A DNA stretch of 64,000 nt from Deltaproteobacteria bacterium (GTDB taxonomy: Bacteria; Desulfobacterota; Desulfobacteria; Desulfobacterales; GCA-2748835). Positions 54,811 to 63,175 of this stretch are shown piece by piece (position 1 is the stretch's first letter; the number at the start of each line of letters is the position of its first letter). A program made the translations under genes and the position numbers. Below the pieces are notes generated by a model. It made no database searches and was not told the origin of the DNA. It worked only from the letters and a program-made list of their open reading frames with translations. Where the stretch lies: the NCBI GenBank assembly GCA_002748835.1, contig PDTL01000018.1, forward strand, positions 1 to 64,000. The letters are read 5' to 3'.

Positions 54811-55632
54811 TCATGATAATGGAATAACGACCACACCACTCGGTACGGCACACCCAACAGCGTCCGTGGGTTTGCCGGCCGGTGTGTCCGGACACTGGTC
54901 CCATGCATCCGGCACGCCGTCACCGTCAGTATCGTCGCAGGAGCAGCCGCAGAAGGCGGCAACTTGCTCAGGTGTCAGCACATGGTCATAAAGCCGCACT
55001 TCGTCAAGTTTCCCATCCCAACTCCTGTAGTCGTCGAGATCCTCGCCGATTCTTACCGGCTCGTTGCTTACGCTCGGAACACTGGTTTGACTGGAATCGG
55101 AAAGTACTTCCTGGCCGTTCAAATACAGACACAAACCGTTCCCACCACTACCGGAGCCGTAGGTAACACAGGCACAGGTCCACTGGTTGAACTGAATCGT
55201 TTGGGTTGTTGTTTTGACCCATTGTGTGCCGTTGTTGAGCCAGAGGACAAAAACTAATTGACCATTCTCATTTTTTGAAAATTCAAACGACCTCGTTTTG
55301 GACAGGATCGTTCCACTATACTCAGTAAAAGAGGGGTTGATCCAGGCACAGATACTGAGTGAATGAAATTTTTTGTTTTCAAGTGACGGAACAGTGACAA
55401 GATCCCCGTCTCCATTAAACTCCAGGCACATATTCTTTTTTCCGCTGACCCATGCAGGAGGCCCTATTAAGGTGCCGTGGTTTCCGTTGCCGCTGGTGTC
55501 AGCGCCTTTGTTAACCTTATCATCAAACGTCCAGTTACCGACCATGCCTGCCCTTGCAAACGACACAGATGCGAAAAGATATCCGACAACAAAAACAAAG
55601 CAAAAACAAGATATTACAACTTTTTGTTTCAT
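54811..55632 (-). CDS. Exported LamG-domain protein with a thrombospondin type 3 repeat
   Basis: 273 residues. A signal peptide (ISCFCFVFVVGYLFASVSFA) precedes a concanavalin/LamG-like domain from about 30 to 225 (GNWTFDDKVNKGADTSGNGN; SICAWINPSF; DGKLDEVRLYDHVLTPEQV). A calcium-binding TSP3-type repeat DTDGDGVPDAWDQCPDTPAG follows. A short hydrophobic end (GVVVIPLS) closes the protein. LamG proteins bind carbohydrates or other surface ligands; this one is likely secreted or periplasmic. Codon use and GC are lower than in neighbouring core genes. Confidence 0.88.
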   Translation of the reverse strand: MKQKVVISCFCFVFVVGYLFASVSFARAGMVGNWTFDDKVNKGADTSGNGNHGTLIGPPAWVSGKKNMCLEFNGDGDLVTVPSLENKKFHSLSICAWINPSFTEYSGTILSKTRSFEFSKNENGQLVFVLWLNNGTQWVKTTTQTIQFNQWTCACVTYGSGSGGNGLCLYLNGQEVLSDSSQTSVPSVSNEPVRIGEDLDDYRSWDGKLDEVRLYDHVLTPEQVAAFCGCSCDDTDGDGVPDAWDQCPDTPAGKPTDAVGCAVPSGVVVIPLS

Positions 55633-55709
55633 TGTAGAACCTCCATGCTCAAGGTTTCAGATACACGGTGGCAACACAGCTGGTAATGAAGTTTGTCAGG
55701 ATTGTTTCT

Positions 55710-55737
55710 ATTATAGAGGATTCTTTTTATCTGTAAA
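55710..55737 (-). promoter_or_regulatory. Promoter of the LamG gene
   Basis: On the minus strand TTTACA, a 16-base spacer and a perfect TATAAT lie about 80 bases upstream of the LamG start. The 338-base gap up to 55970 holds nothing else that I can identify, apart from the dppA-type ribosome-binding site (AAGGGGGAC). Confidence 0.7.
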
Positions 55738-55970
55738 GTTAAAACATAGCACAATAACTTTGTTTTTGATTTCCATTGATCGGTCGGGTATGATGTAATG
55801 TTTTTTTCGGCCGGAAAGCCGCGTACCGGTTTGGGTTTGATTCGCGACACGAATCCTGTTATACCGGGGCGGACTTAAACAGTCGGAAGGCTGTTTTTTC
55901 AGGTTGCGGTCACATGGGTGACGGACCTGATCAGTGTTTCTTACATACCATTTTTTAGCAAGGGGGACTC

Positions 55971-57599
55971 ATGAAAAAATTAGTGCTGTGGTGCGTGGTA
56001 CTGCTCCTCGCCGCTGTGTTTGTTTACATTGCGTTCTTTCCAAAAGAACAGCCGCAGAAAACCGGGCCGGCCCCGGCGCCTGAAGCCACCGCTCCGGTTT
56101 CAACAACGCCTGAAAAGGTGCTCAAGCTTGCCATGGATGCTGACCCGGTATCCCTTGATCCCCATGTTCAGCTCTCCGGCGGCATGCTCCAGTATTCCCA
56201 TATGGTATTCGATCCCATGGTCCGCTGGACCCAGGATATGCAGTTTGAACCGCGTCTGGCAACCAAATGGGAGCGAATTGACGACCTGACCATGCGATTT
56301 CATCTGCGCAAGGGCGTTAAATTCCACTCCGGCAACCCCTTTACGGCCAACGATGTCAAATGGACTCTTGCGCGGCTGAAAAAATCCGTGGATTTTAAGG
56401 GTCTGTTCGAAAACTTTACCGATGCGGTTGTGGTGGATGATTACACCATCGATATCAAAACCTCCAAACCCTACGCACTGGTGTTGAATATGGCCACCTA
56501 CATCTTCCCCATGGACAGTGCGTTCTATAGTGGAACCGATGAAAACGGCAAACCAAAGGACGCCATTATCAAAACGGGTGAATCCTTTGCGATGAATCAT
56601 GAATCCGGCACGGGACCGTTTACTGTGGCCTCCCGTGAGCAGGGGGTGAAAACCGTGTATGACCGGTTTGCCGATTACTGGGACACCGATTCTCCGGGCA
56701 ACGTGAAACAGATTGTGCTGACCCCGATCAAAAAGGATGCGACCCGTGTTGCGTCCCTTTTGTCCGGTGATGTCGATTTTATCATGCCGGTTCCGCCCCA
56801 GGATTACGACCGGATCAAACAAGATGAAAAGAACCAACTGGTTGCCATGTCCGGCGCCCGGATTATCACCTTTCAGTTGAACCAGAAGCGTCGTCCGGAA
56901 TTTCAGGACAAGCGGGTCCGCCAGGCCATTGTCTATGCCACCAACAACGCGGGCATCGTGGACCGAATCATGAAGGGCACCGCCACCGTGGCTGCCCAGC
57001 AGGGTCCCAAGGGGTATGCCGGCTTCAATGCAAACCTGACCCCGCGGTATGATCTTGAAAAAGCCAAAGCCCTGATGAAGGAAGCCGGGCTTGAAAAGGG
57101 ATTCGAGTGTACAGCCATCGCGCCGAACAACCGGTACATCAACGACGAAAAGATAGCCGAAGCCTTTGTTGCCATGATGGCGAAAATCAACATCAAGGTG
57201 AACCTGAAGACCATGCCCAAGGCCCAGTACTGGGATCAGTTTGATGCACAGGTGGCCGACATCCAGATGGTCGGCTGGCATTCAGACACGGAAGATTCCG
57301 GCAATTTTTCCGAATATCTGGTCATGTGTCCGGACAAGGAAACCGGTTACGGTCAGTACAACAGCGGCAACTTCTGCAACAAAAAGGTGGATGAGCTGGT
57401 GCTGGCTGCCCAGTCTGAAACCGATCTGGAAAAGCGTGCCGGCATGCTGCAGGAAGTGGAAAAAATCCTGTATGAAGAAGCGGCTTTTGTCCCCCTGCAC
57501 TGGCAGAACCTGTCCTGGGCTGGCAAGAAAAATGTGGACATCGCGCCCATCGTCAATGTTCAGAACTTCCCCTACTTTGGTGATCTGGTCATCCACTAA
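55971..57599 (+). CDS. ABC transporter substrate-binding protein, peptide/nickel family
   Basis: A 542-residue family 5 extracellular solute-binding protein (DppA/OppA type). The N-terminal helix (VLWCVVLLLAAVFVYIAFFP) has no lipobox at its end, so it is probably an uncleaved membrane anchor, followed by a Pro/Ala-rich linker. Family signatures: DADPVSLDPHVQLSGG, then FHLRKGVKFHSGNPFTANDV and the C-terminal EEAAFVPLHWQNLSW. It captures oligopeptides or similar ligands for the permease encoded downstream. First gene of the five-gene import operon. Confidence 0.93.
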   Translation: MKKLVLWCVVLLLAAVFVYIAFFPKEQPQKTGPAPAPEATAPVSTTPEKVLKLAMDADPVSLDPHVQLSGGMLQYSHMVFDPMVRWTQDMQFEPRLATKWERIDDLTMRFHLRKGVKFHSGNPFTANDVKWTLARLKKSVDFKGLFENFTDAVVVDDYTIDIKTSKPYALVLNMATYIFPMDSAFYSGTDENGKPKDAIIKTGESFAMNHESGTGPFTVASREQGVKTVYDRFADYWDTDSPGNVKQIVLTPIKKDATRVASLLSGDVDFIMPVPPQDYDRIKQDEKNQLVAMSGARIITFQLNQKRRPEFQDKRVRQAIVYATNNAGIVDRIMKGTATVAAQQGPKGYAGFNANLTPRYDLEKAKALMKEAGLEKGFECTAIAPNNRYINDEKIAEAFVAMMAKINIKVNLKTMPKAQYWDQFDAQVADIQMVGWHSDTEDSGNFSEYLVMCPDKETGYGQYNSGNFCNKKVDELVLAAQSETDLEKRAGMLQEVEKILYEEAAFVPLHWQNLSWAGKKNVDIAPIVNVQNFPYFGDLVIH

Positions 57600-57623
57600 A
57601 AACGCGTTGTAAATGAATACGCC

Positions 57624-57664
57624 CCGGCGAGTGCATGCCTTTTTGCATGCACGTCGCCGGTTTT
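57624..57664 (+). terminator. Terminator-like hairpin after the substrate-binding protein gene
   Basis: CCGGCGAGTGCATGC pairs with GCATGCACGTCGCCGG (one bulged base) around CTTTTT and is followed by TTTTAT. It should cause partial termination, making the binding protein more abundant than the membrane parts. Confidence 0.8.
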
Positions 57665-57679
57665 ATGAAAGCGGTGTGT

Positions 57680-57733
57680 GTTTCGCTTTCAGCCATTAAC
57701 CTTTCGATATTTGCTAATGGCTGAAAGCGAAAC
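57680..57733. repeat. Perfect 19-bp inverted repeat between binding-protein and permease genes
   Basis: GTTTCGCTTTCAGCCATTA and TAATGGCTGAAAGCGAAAC are exact reverse complements separated by 16 bases. It lies directly after the first hairpin. It could be an mRNA-stabilising stem, a regulator site or a REP-like element. Confidence 0.85.
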
Positions 57734-57780
57734 CGCACAGCATGAAAATAAAGATTGAAACGATAAGGAACCGGCACACC

Positions 57781-58755
57781 ATGGTTGCCTATATTATCAA
57801 ACGTGTGATCCAGGCCGCACTGGTGATGTTCGTCATCAGTTTCCTCGGATTCTCGATCAAACACCAGATCGGAGACCCGGTAGCCCAGATGGTGGGGATT
57901 TCGGTCTCCAAAGCGGAACGGGCCGATCTCAGAGAGCGTCTGGGCTTAAACGACCCGTTCATGGTGCAGTACAGCCGCTTTCTCAAAGGGGCCCTGCACG
58001 GAGATCTAGGGCAATCGTATTTTTTCAAGCGACCGGCCATGGACGTGATCCTATCCAAGGCCCCGGCCACCATCGAGCTGGTGCTGGCCAGTTCGTTTCT
58101 CATTCTCGTGATCTCCATTCCCACGGGGATTTTTGCCGCCATCCGGCCGAAGCACTGGTTTTCCCGTGTGGTGATGGGGGGGAGTACGGTGGGCGTGTCT
58201 GTACCGGTCTTTCTCACAGCCATTGCCCTGATCTATTTCTTTTCTGTGGAACTCCAGTGGCTGCCGTCGTACGGCCGGGGAGAGACGGTGAATCTCTGGG
58301 GATGGCACACGGGATTTCTCACCCTTGACGGGCTTGTTCACCTGATTCTGCCCAGTATCGCCCTTTCCTCGATCATGCTGCCCCTGTTTATCCGGCTGAT
58401 CCGTTCCGAGATGCTCGAGGTGCTCGAGACGGAGTATATCAAGTTTGCCTGGGCCAAGGGGCTCAATCCGTCCCGGATTTTTTACATTCATGCCTTCAAG
58501 AACACCCTGCTTCCCGTTATCACCGTGGGCGGTGTTCAGCTCGGAATCATGATCGCCTTTACCATTCTCACCGAGACCGTGTTTCAGTGGCAGGGCATGG
58601 GATCCATGTTCCTTGAGGCCGTGGAACGGTCAGACACCTCTCTGCTGATCGCCTATCTCGTATTTGTCGGCCTGGTCTTTGTGACCGTGAACACCCTGGT
58701 CGATATCGTTTACGGTTTCGTTAACCCCAACGTCAGAATCGCGGGACGAAAATGA
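57781..58755 (+). CDS. ABC transporter permease (DppB type)
   Basis: 324 residues from the ATG at 57781 (AAGGA upstream); the track start at 57742 falls inside the intergenic repeat region. About six helices, N-terminal YIIKRVIQAALVMFVISFLG, and the EAA-like loop YIKFAWAKGLNPSRIFYIHAFKN (quoted part: AKGLNPSRIFYIHAF) that contacts the ATPases. It forms the membrane channel with the next gene product. Its stop overlaps the next start (ATGA). Confidence 0.93.
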   Translation: MVAYIIKRVIQAALVMFVISFLGFSIKHQIGDPVAQMVGISVSKAERADLRERLGLNDPFMVQYSRFLKGALHGDLGQSYFFKRPAMDVILSKAPATIELVLASSFLILVISIPTGIFAAIRPKHWFSRVVMGGSTVGVSVPVFLTAIALIYFFSVELQWLPSYGRGETVNLWGWHTGFLTLDGLVHLILPSIALSSIMLPLFIRLIRSEMLEVLETEYIKFAWAKGLNPSRIFYIHAFKNTLLPVITVGGVQLGIMIAFTILTETVFQWQGMGSMFLEAVERSDTSLLIAYLVFVGLVFVTVNTLVDIVYGFVNPNVRIAGRK

Positions 58756-59672
58756 AGCGTGCCTGGAATCGTTTTAAAAAATCGTTTTTTTTATATAGTT
58801 TTCTCAGGGACCCGGTGGCCATTGTCAGTTTTGGGGTCCTTTGCATCCTTTTGTTTGCCGGACTTATGGCACCGGTGCTGGCACCGCATGATCCCTACGA
58901 TGCGGCCACCATCGAAATTCTGGACTCGGAAAAACCGCCGGTCTGGCTCAGGGGCGGAGACCGCACCTACCTTCTAGGCACCGATGCTCAGGGCCGGGAT
59001 CTGCTCAGCACCATGCTCTACGGTATGCGAATTTCCATTGTTATCGGGTTGGGCGCGGTATTGCTCCAGGCTGTTCTGGGGATCGGTATCGGTCTGGTGG
59101 CCGGGTATGCGGGCGGAAAGGTTGATGCCTTTCTCATGCGGGTGGCGGATGTGCAGCTCTCCTTTTCCACCCTGATGGTGGCCATCATGGTTTCGGCCGT
59201 GTTTCAGACCGCGTTTGGCGTGGGCCGGTATGAGGAACTGGCCGTGCCGCTGCTCATCGTGATCATTGGCCTGGCTGAATGGCCTCAGTATGCACGGACC
59301 GTCCGGGCATCAGTCCTGGGGGAAAAGGGGAAAGAATATGTGGAGGCGGCCCGGGTGATCGGTCTCAACCCCAAGTGGATCATGGTGCGGCACATCCTGC
59401 CCAACACCCTGACGCCGGTCTTTGTCATCTCCACCATCCAGGTAGCCAATGCGGTGATGAGCGAGGCGGCCCTCTCGTTTCTCGGCCTAGGCATGCCGGT
59501 AACCAAGCCGTCCATGGGGTCTCTGATCAACTCGGGATTTGAATATATATTCAGCGGCTCCTGGTGGATCACCTTTTTCCCGGGAACGCTGCTCATACTG
59601 CTGGTTCTGGTGATCAACCTTCTGGGTGACTGGCTCCGGGATGTGTTGAATCCGAAGCTTTACAAAGGATAG
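58752..59672 (+). CDS. ABC transporter permease (DppC type)
   Basis: 306 residues with five to six helices. N-terminal region RDPVAIVSFGVLCILLFAGL, then LLGTDAQGRDLLSTMLYGMR, a hallmark of DppC-type permeases. The EAA loop is YVEAARVIGLNPKWIMVRHI and the C-terminus is LGDWLRDVLNPKLY. It overlaps the previous gene by four bases and pairs with its product. Confidence 0.94.
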   Translation: MKRAWNRFKKSFFLYSFLRDPVAIVSFGVLCILLFAGLMAPVLAPHDPYDAATIEILDSEKPPVWLRGGDRTYLLGTDAQGRDLLSTMLYGMRISIVIGLGAVLLQAVLGIGIGLVAGYAGGKVDAFLMRVADVQLSFSTLMVAIMVSAVFQTAFGVGRYEELAVPLLIVIIGLAEWPQYARTVRASVLGEKGKEYVEAARVIGLNPKWIMVRHILPNTLTPVFVISTIQVANAVMSEAALSFLGLGMPVTKPSMGSLINSGFEYIFSGSWWITFFPGTLLILLVLVINLLGDWLRDVLNPKLYKG

Positions 59673-59682
59673 GGGGCACCAA

Positions 59683-60678
59683 ATGACGCATTTACTCGAA
59701 GTGGACAACCTGGAAGTCGAGTTCGCCCTGCGGTTCGGTTCCCTGAAAGCCATTGACCGGGTCAGTTTCACCCTGGACGAGGGTCAGCGCATGGGACTGG
59801 TGGGGGAAAGCGGGGCTGGCAAATCGGTGACCGGTTTTTCCATTATCAACCTGATCAGCAAGCCCGGGTATATCTCCGGCGGGAGCATTCGGTTCGACCA
59901 TGGCCGTTATGACCTGACAACCCTGTCTGACGAGACGCTGCGCAAAATCCGGGGAAACCGGATCAGCATGATTTTCCAGGATCCCATGATGACCCTGAAC
60001 CCGGTGCTCACTATCGGTCAGCAGATGATCGAAACCGTGCTGGCACACCGGTCGGTGAGCCGGGAAGCGGCGAGCCAGATTGCGGTCGATAACCTGAAAA
60101 AGGTGCATATTCCGTCTCCGGAAAAACGGCTTGACCAATACCCCCATGAGCTGTCCGGGGGCATGCGGCAGCGGGTGATCATCGCTATTGCCCTGCTCAC
60201 GGATCCGGCACTGATCATTGCCGACGAGCCCACCACGGCCTTGGATGTGACTATTCAGGCGGAGATCATGGACCTGCTCATGGAACTCTGCGAAAACGAA
60301 AAAATGGCCCTGATCCTCATCACCCACGATCTCGGGGTGGTATCCCAGGCCACGGAGACCCTTGCTGTCATGTATGCCGGAAAGGTCATTGAGGCCGGCC
60401 CCACCCGTGACGTGGTAAATCAACCAAGGCACCCCTATACCCAGGGCCTGATCCGGTCTCTCCCCGGCCAGGGAACAGAAGGCAGCCGGCTCCACCAGAT
60501 TCCGGGAATGATGCCCACCCTGACGGACATTCCGCCCGGATGCGCCTTTCATCCCCGGTGCGAATACAGTGACACCCTGTGCGAAACCCGGATTCCGGAA
60601 CTGGTGACGTGCGCCGGCAGCGGCCATCAGGTGGCGTGTCATCATTATCAACAGATTCAAACCCGTTTAAACGCGTAA
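59683..60678 (+). CDS. ABC transporter ATP-binding protein (DppD type)
   Basis: 331 residues. Walker A is GESGAGKSVTGFSI, the signature is LSGGMRQRVIIA, Walker B is ALIIADEPTTALDVT, and the switch histidine is in LILITHDLGVVS. The C-terminal oligopeptide/dipeptide extension has GCAFHPRCEYS and clustered cysteines. It energises import together with the next protein. Confidence 0.95.
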   Translation: MTHLLEVDNLEVEFALRFGSLKAIDRVSFTLDEGQRMGLVGESGAGKSVTGFSIINLISKPGYISGGSIRFDHGRYDLTTLSDETLRKIRGNRISMIFQDPMMTLNPVLTIGQQMIETVLAHRSVSREAASQIAVDNLKKVHIPSPEKRLDQYPHELSGGMRQRVIIAIALLTDPALIIADEPTTALDVTIQAEIMDLLMELCENEKMALILITHDLGVVSQATETLAVMYAGKVIEAGPTRDVVNQPRHPYTQGLIRSLPGQGTEGSRLHQIPGMMPTLTDIPPGCAFHPRCEYSDTLCETRIPELVTCAGSGHQVACHHYQQIQTRLNA

Positions 60679-60691
60679 GACAGGGGTCATC

Positions 60692-61708
60692 ATGCAGGAT
60701 CAAACACCGATTGTCAGTATTGACCGCCTGGTCAAGCATTTTGATATTTCCGGAGGGACGCTGGACCGCATCCGGTTTGCAAACGGCCGTCCGTATATGA
60801 AGTCCACCGTGGTAAAAGCAGTGAATGCGGTCAGCTTTGCCATCCAGCCGGGCGAGACACTGAGCGTGGTGGGCGAAAGCGGGTGCGGCAAGTCAACCCT
60901 GGCCCGCACCGTGATCGGGCTTTACAGGCCCAATGCCGGAACGGTCGCGTTCAAGGGCCAGCGGATTGATCACCTCAGCCCCCGGGCCATGCGCCCCTTT
61001 CGATCTCGGATGCAGATGATCTTCCAGGATCCCTATGCATCCCTGAACCCGCGAATGACCGTACGGCAGATTCTCGAGGAACCGGTCCGGTTTCACCAGC
61101 CAGGTATAAAGGGAGAGGAACTCCAGGATCGGGTGGCGGAAGTCATGCGGCAGGTGGGAGTAAATCCCGCCTGGCGCACCCGGTATCCCCATGAATTTTC
61201 CGGAGGCCAGCGCCAGCGGATCAGTATTGCCCGGGCACTCATGGTGGATCCGGAGTTCATTGTGGCAGATGAGCCGATCTCCGCCCTGGATGTCTCCATC
61301 CAGGCCCAGATCCTCAATCTGCTCATGGACATGCAGGAAAAACGAAATCTGACATATCTGTTCATTTCACATGATCTGTCCGTTGTGGAGCATATCAGCT
61401 CACGGGTGGCGGTTATGTACCTGGGGCGGGTGTGCGAGATCGCCCCCAAAGCCACGCTTTTTTCCAATCCCCTGCACCCGTATACGGAAGCTTTGTTTTC
61501 CGCCATTCCCCGGCTGGGTGAACAAAAACCCAACCATGTGAAGCTGACTGGAGAGATTCCGTCACCGATTCAGCTGCCGGAAGGCTGTGTCTTCCATACC
61601 CGGTGTCGGTATGCGGATCAGCGGTGCCAGAAAGAGATTCCCGACCTGGTCGATGTTGATAACGGCGCCCGTGTGGCCTGCCACCGGGTCAGTGAGAGAT
61701 CTCGATAA
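60692..61708 (+). CDS. ABC transporter ATP-binding protein (DppF type)
   Basis: 338 residues. Walker A GESGCGKSTLARTVIG, signature FSGGQRQRISIARAL, Walker B FIVADEPISALDVS, and the C-terminal GCVFHTRCRYADQRC segment of oligopeptide importers. An insertion between strands one and two (IRFANGRPYMK) lies before Walker A. Last gene of the import operon, 13 bases after the DppD-type gene. Confidence 0.95.
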   Translation: MQDQTPIVSIDRLVKHFDISGGTLDRIRFANGRPYMKSTVVKAVNAVSFAIQPGETLSVVGESGCGKSTLARTVIGLYRPNAGTVAFKGQRIDHLSPRAMRPFRSRMQMIFQDPYASLNPRMTVRQILEEPVRFHQPGIKGEELQDRVAEVMRQVGVNPAWRTRYPHEFSGGQRQRISIARALMVDPEFIVADEPISALDVSIQAQILNLLMDMQEKRNLTYLFISHDLSVVEHISSRVAVMYLGRVCEIAPKATLFSNPLHPYTEALFSAIPRLGEQKPNHVKLTGEIPSPIQLPEGCVFHTRCRYADQRCQKEIPDLVDVDNGARVACHRVSERSR

Positions 61709-62035
61709 GACGCCGGTCAGAATTGTCTTGCCATTCCCCGGGATCCGTATAAAATATGATCTTGATTCAGAGAGCTGAAACACTAGTGGTTTGCTTGCAA
61801 AAAACAGAGATAAATGGCTGCTGGTTCCGGCATCCGAAACTGCAAAGATGTTGCCTGAACTGTGGACAACTTTACTCATGTGAGTGAAGATGGTAAAACC
61901 CTGCTCCTGACTGAAGTGGTCCCGGTATTGATCCCTCGATGAGACGTTTGATTAACCGGCCATTTACCGTATTATAACCGCATGCGGGTTCTTATACTGC
62001 CTGTCTGACATGTTTTTACCCATAAGGAGATGCCA
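61709..62035. other. Intergenic region after the ABC operon
   Basis: 327 bases with no supported gene or RNA. The ORFs at 61562(-) and 61587 overlap the ATPase gene and look like shadows. The ribosome-binding site of the next gene (AAGGAG) is at the end. Confidence 0.5.
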
Positions 62036-62971
62036 ATGACGGATAACAAAAAGTATCGACTCATCACCCGAAGTGATTTCGACGGTCTGGCCTGTGCGGT
62101 GATTCTGCGAGAGCTGGGTATGATCGACAAGATCAAGTTCGTACAGCCGAAAGATATGCAGGACGGTAAGATTGCGGTCACGGATCGGGATATCAGTGCG
62201 AATCTACCTTATGCGGAAGGCGTTCACCTGGCCTTTGATCATCATATGAGCGAAACCCTTCGGGTTGATGGCGGCCGGGAAAATTTGGTCATCGATCCGC
62301 GCATGCCGTCAGCAGCGCGGGTGATTTTCAACTATTACGGCGGCCGGGAAAACTTGTCTGGGATTGATCCAGACATGCTCGAAGCGGTAGACAAGGCGGA
62401 TATGGCCCAGTTTACCGAAAATGATATATTAAATCCCACGGACTGGGTGCTGCTCAGTTTTATCATGGATCCCCGCACCGGTCTGGGACGATTCAAGAAT
62501 TTCAGGATTTCCAACTATGACCTGATGATGGATCTGATCACCCACTGCAAGCATCTCACCATTGATGAAATCCTTGACCTCCCGGATGTGAAGGAGCGCC
62601 TGGATATCATGAAAAAATACGATACTGCATTTACCGACCAGCTCAAACGGTGCGCAACAGTAAAGGATAATCTGGTGGTGCTGGACCTCCGGAACGAAGC
62701 GGTGATCTATCCGGGAAACCGGTTCCGGATCTACACCCTGTTCCCGGAATGCAACATCTCCATACATGTAATCTGGGGTCGAAATAAGGACAATACCGTG
62801 TTTGCGGTAGGCAAATCGATTGTGAATATTTCTTCAAATACCAATGTGGGCCAGTTGATGCTTGAATATGGAGGCGGAGGGCATGAAAACGCCGGTACCT
62901 GTCAGATTGAAAATGACAGGGCGGAAGCTGTGCTGGAAGAATTGATTACACATATCAATGCGAATTGCTGA
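62036..62971 (+). CDS. DHH-family phosphoesterase
   Basis: 311 residues from the ATG at 62036, which has AAGGAG at the correct distance; the ATG at 62030 abuts that site. The DHH domain shows ITRSDFDGLACAVIL and the eponymous AFDHHMSET, and the C-terminal DHHA1 domain has EYGGGGHENAGTCQI. Members include exopolyphosphatases, RecJ and nano-RNases acting on short oligonucleotides or cyclic dinucleotides. At this length a nanoRNase or pyrophosphatase-like role is possible, but the substrate cannot be assigned. Confidence 0.9.
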   Translation: MTDNKKYRLITRSDFDGLACAVILRELGMIDKIKFVQPKDMQDGKIAVTDRDISANLPYAEGVHLAFDHHMSETLRVDGGRENLVIDPRMPSAARVIFNYYGGRENLSGIDPDMLEAVDKADMAQFTENDILNPTDWVLLSFIMDPRTGLGRFKNFRISNYDLMMDLITHCKHLTIDEILDLPDVKERLDIMKKYDTAFTDQLKRCATVKDNLVVLDLRNEAVIYPGNRFRIYTLFPECNISIHVIWGRNKDNTVFAVGKSIVNISSNTNVGQLMLEYGGGGHENAGTCQIENDRAEAVLEELITHINANC

Positions 62972-63021
62972 AAGCCGGTATGCCTGTCAGGCAACTGTAG
63001 CGAAACGTGCGTATCGTAATA

Positions 63022-63064
63022 AGGCTGTTTGTGGATTTGGTTTTCCCGCAGACAGCCTGTTTTG
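63022..63064 (+). terminator. Terminator after the DHH gene
   Basis: AGGCTGTTTGTGG can pair with CCGCAGACAGCCT (13 bp including two G-U pairs) and is followed by GTTTTG. It lies about 50 bases after the stop. Confidence 0.6.
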
Positions 63065-63175
63065 TGTGCTGCGGCAGACGCGGGCGATGTAGCTTGGTTG
63101 AGGGGCTAATGGGGGAATCAGGCGGAGGAGAGATACCTGCGGCATGTTATGATTATCAGTAATGGAGACAGAAAA

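Noticed and set aside
56100-57281. 393-aa minus-strand ORF inside the substrate-binding protein gene
   Set aside because: Shadow of a gene with clear family 5 binding-protein motifs.
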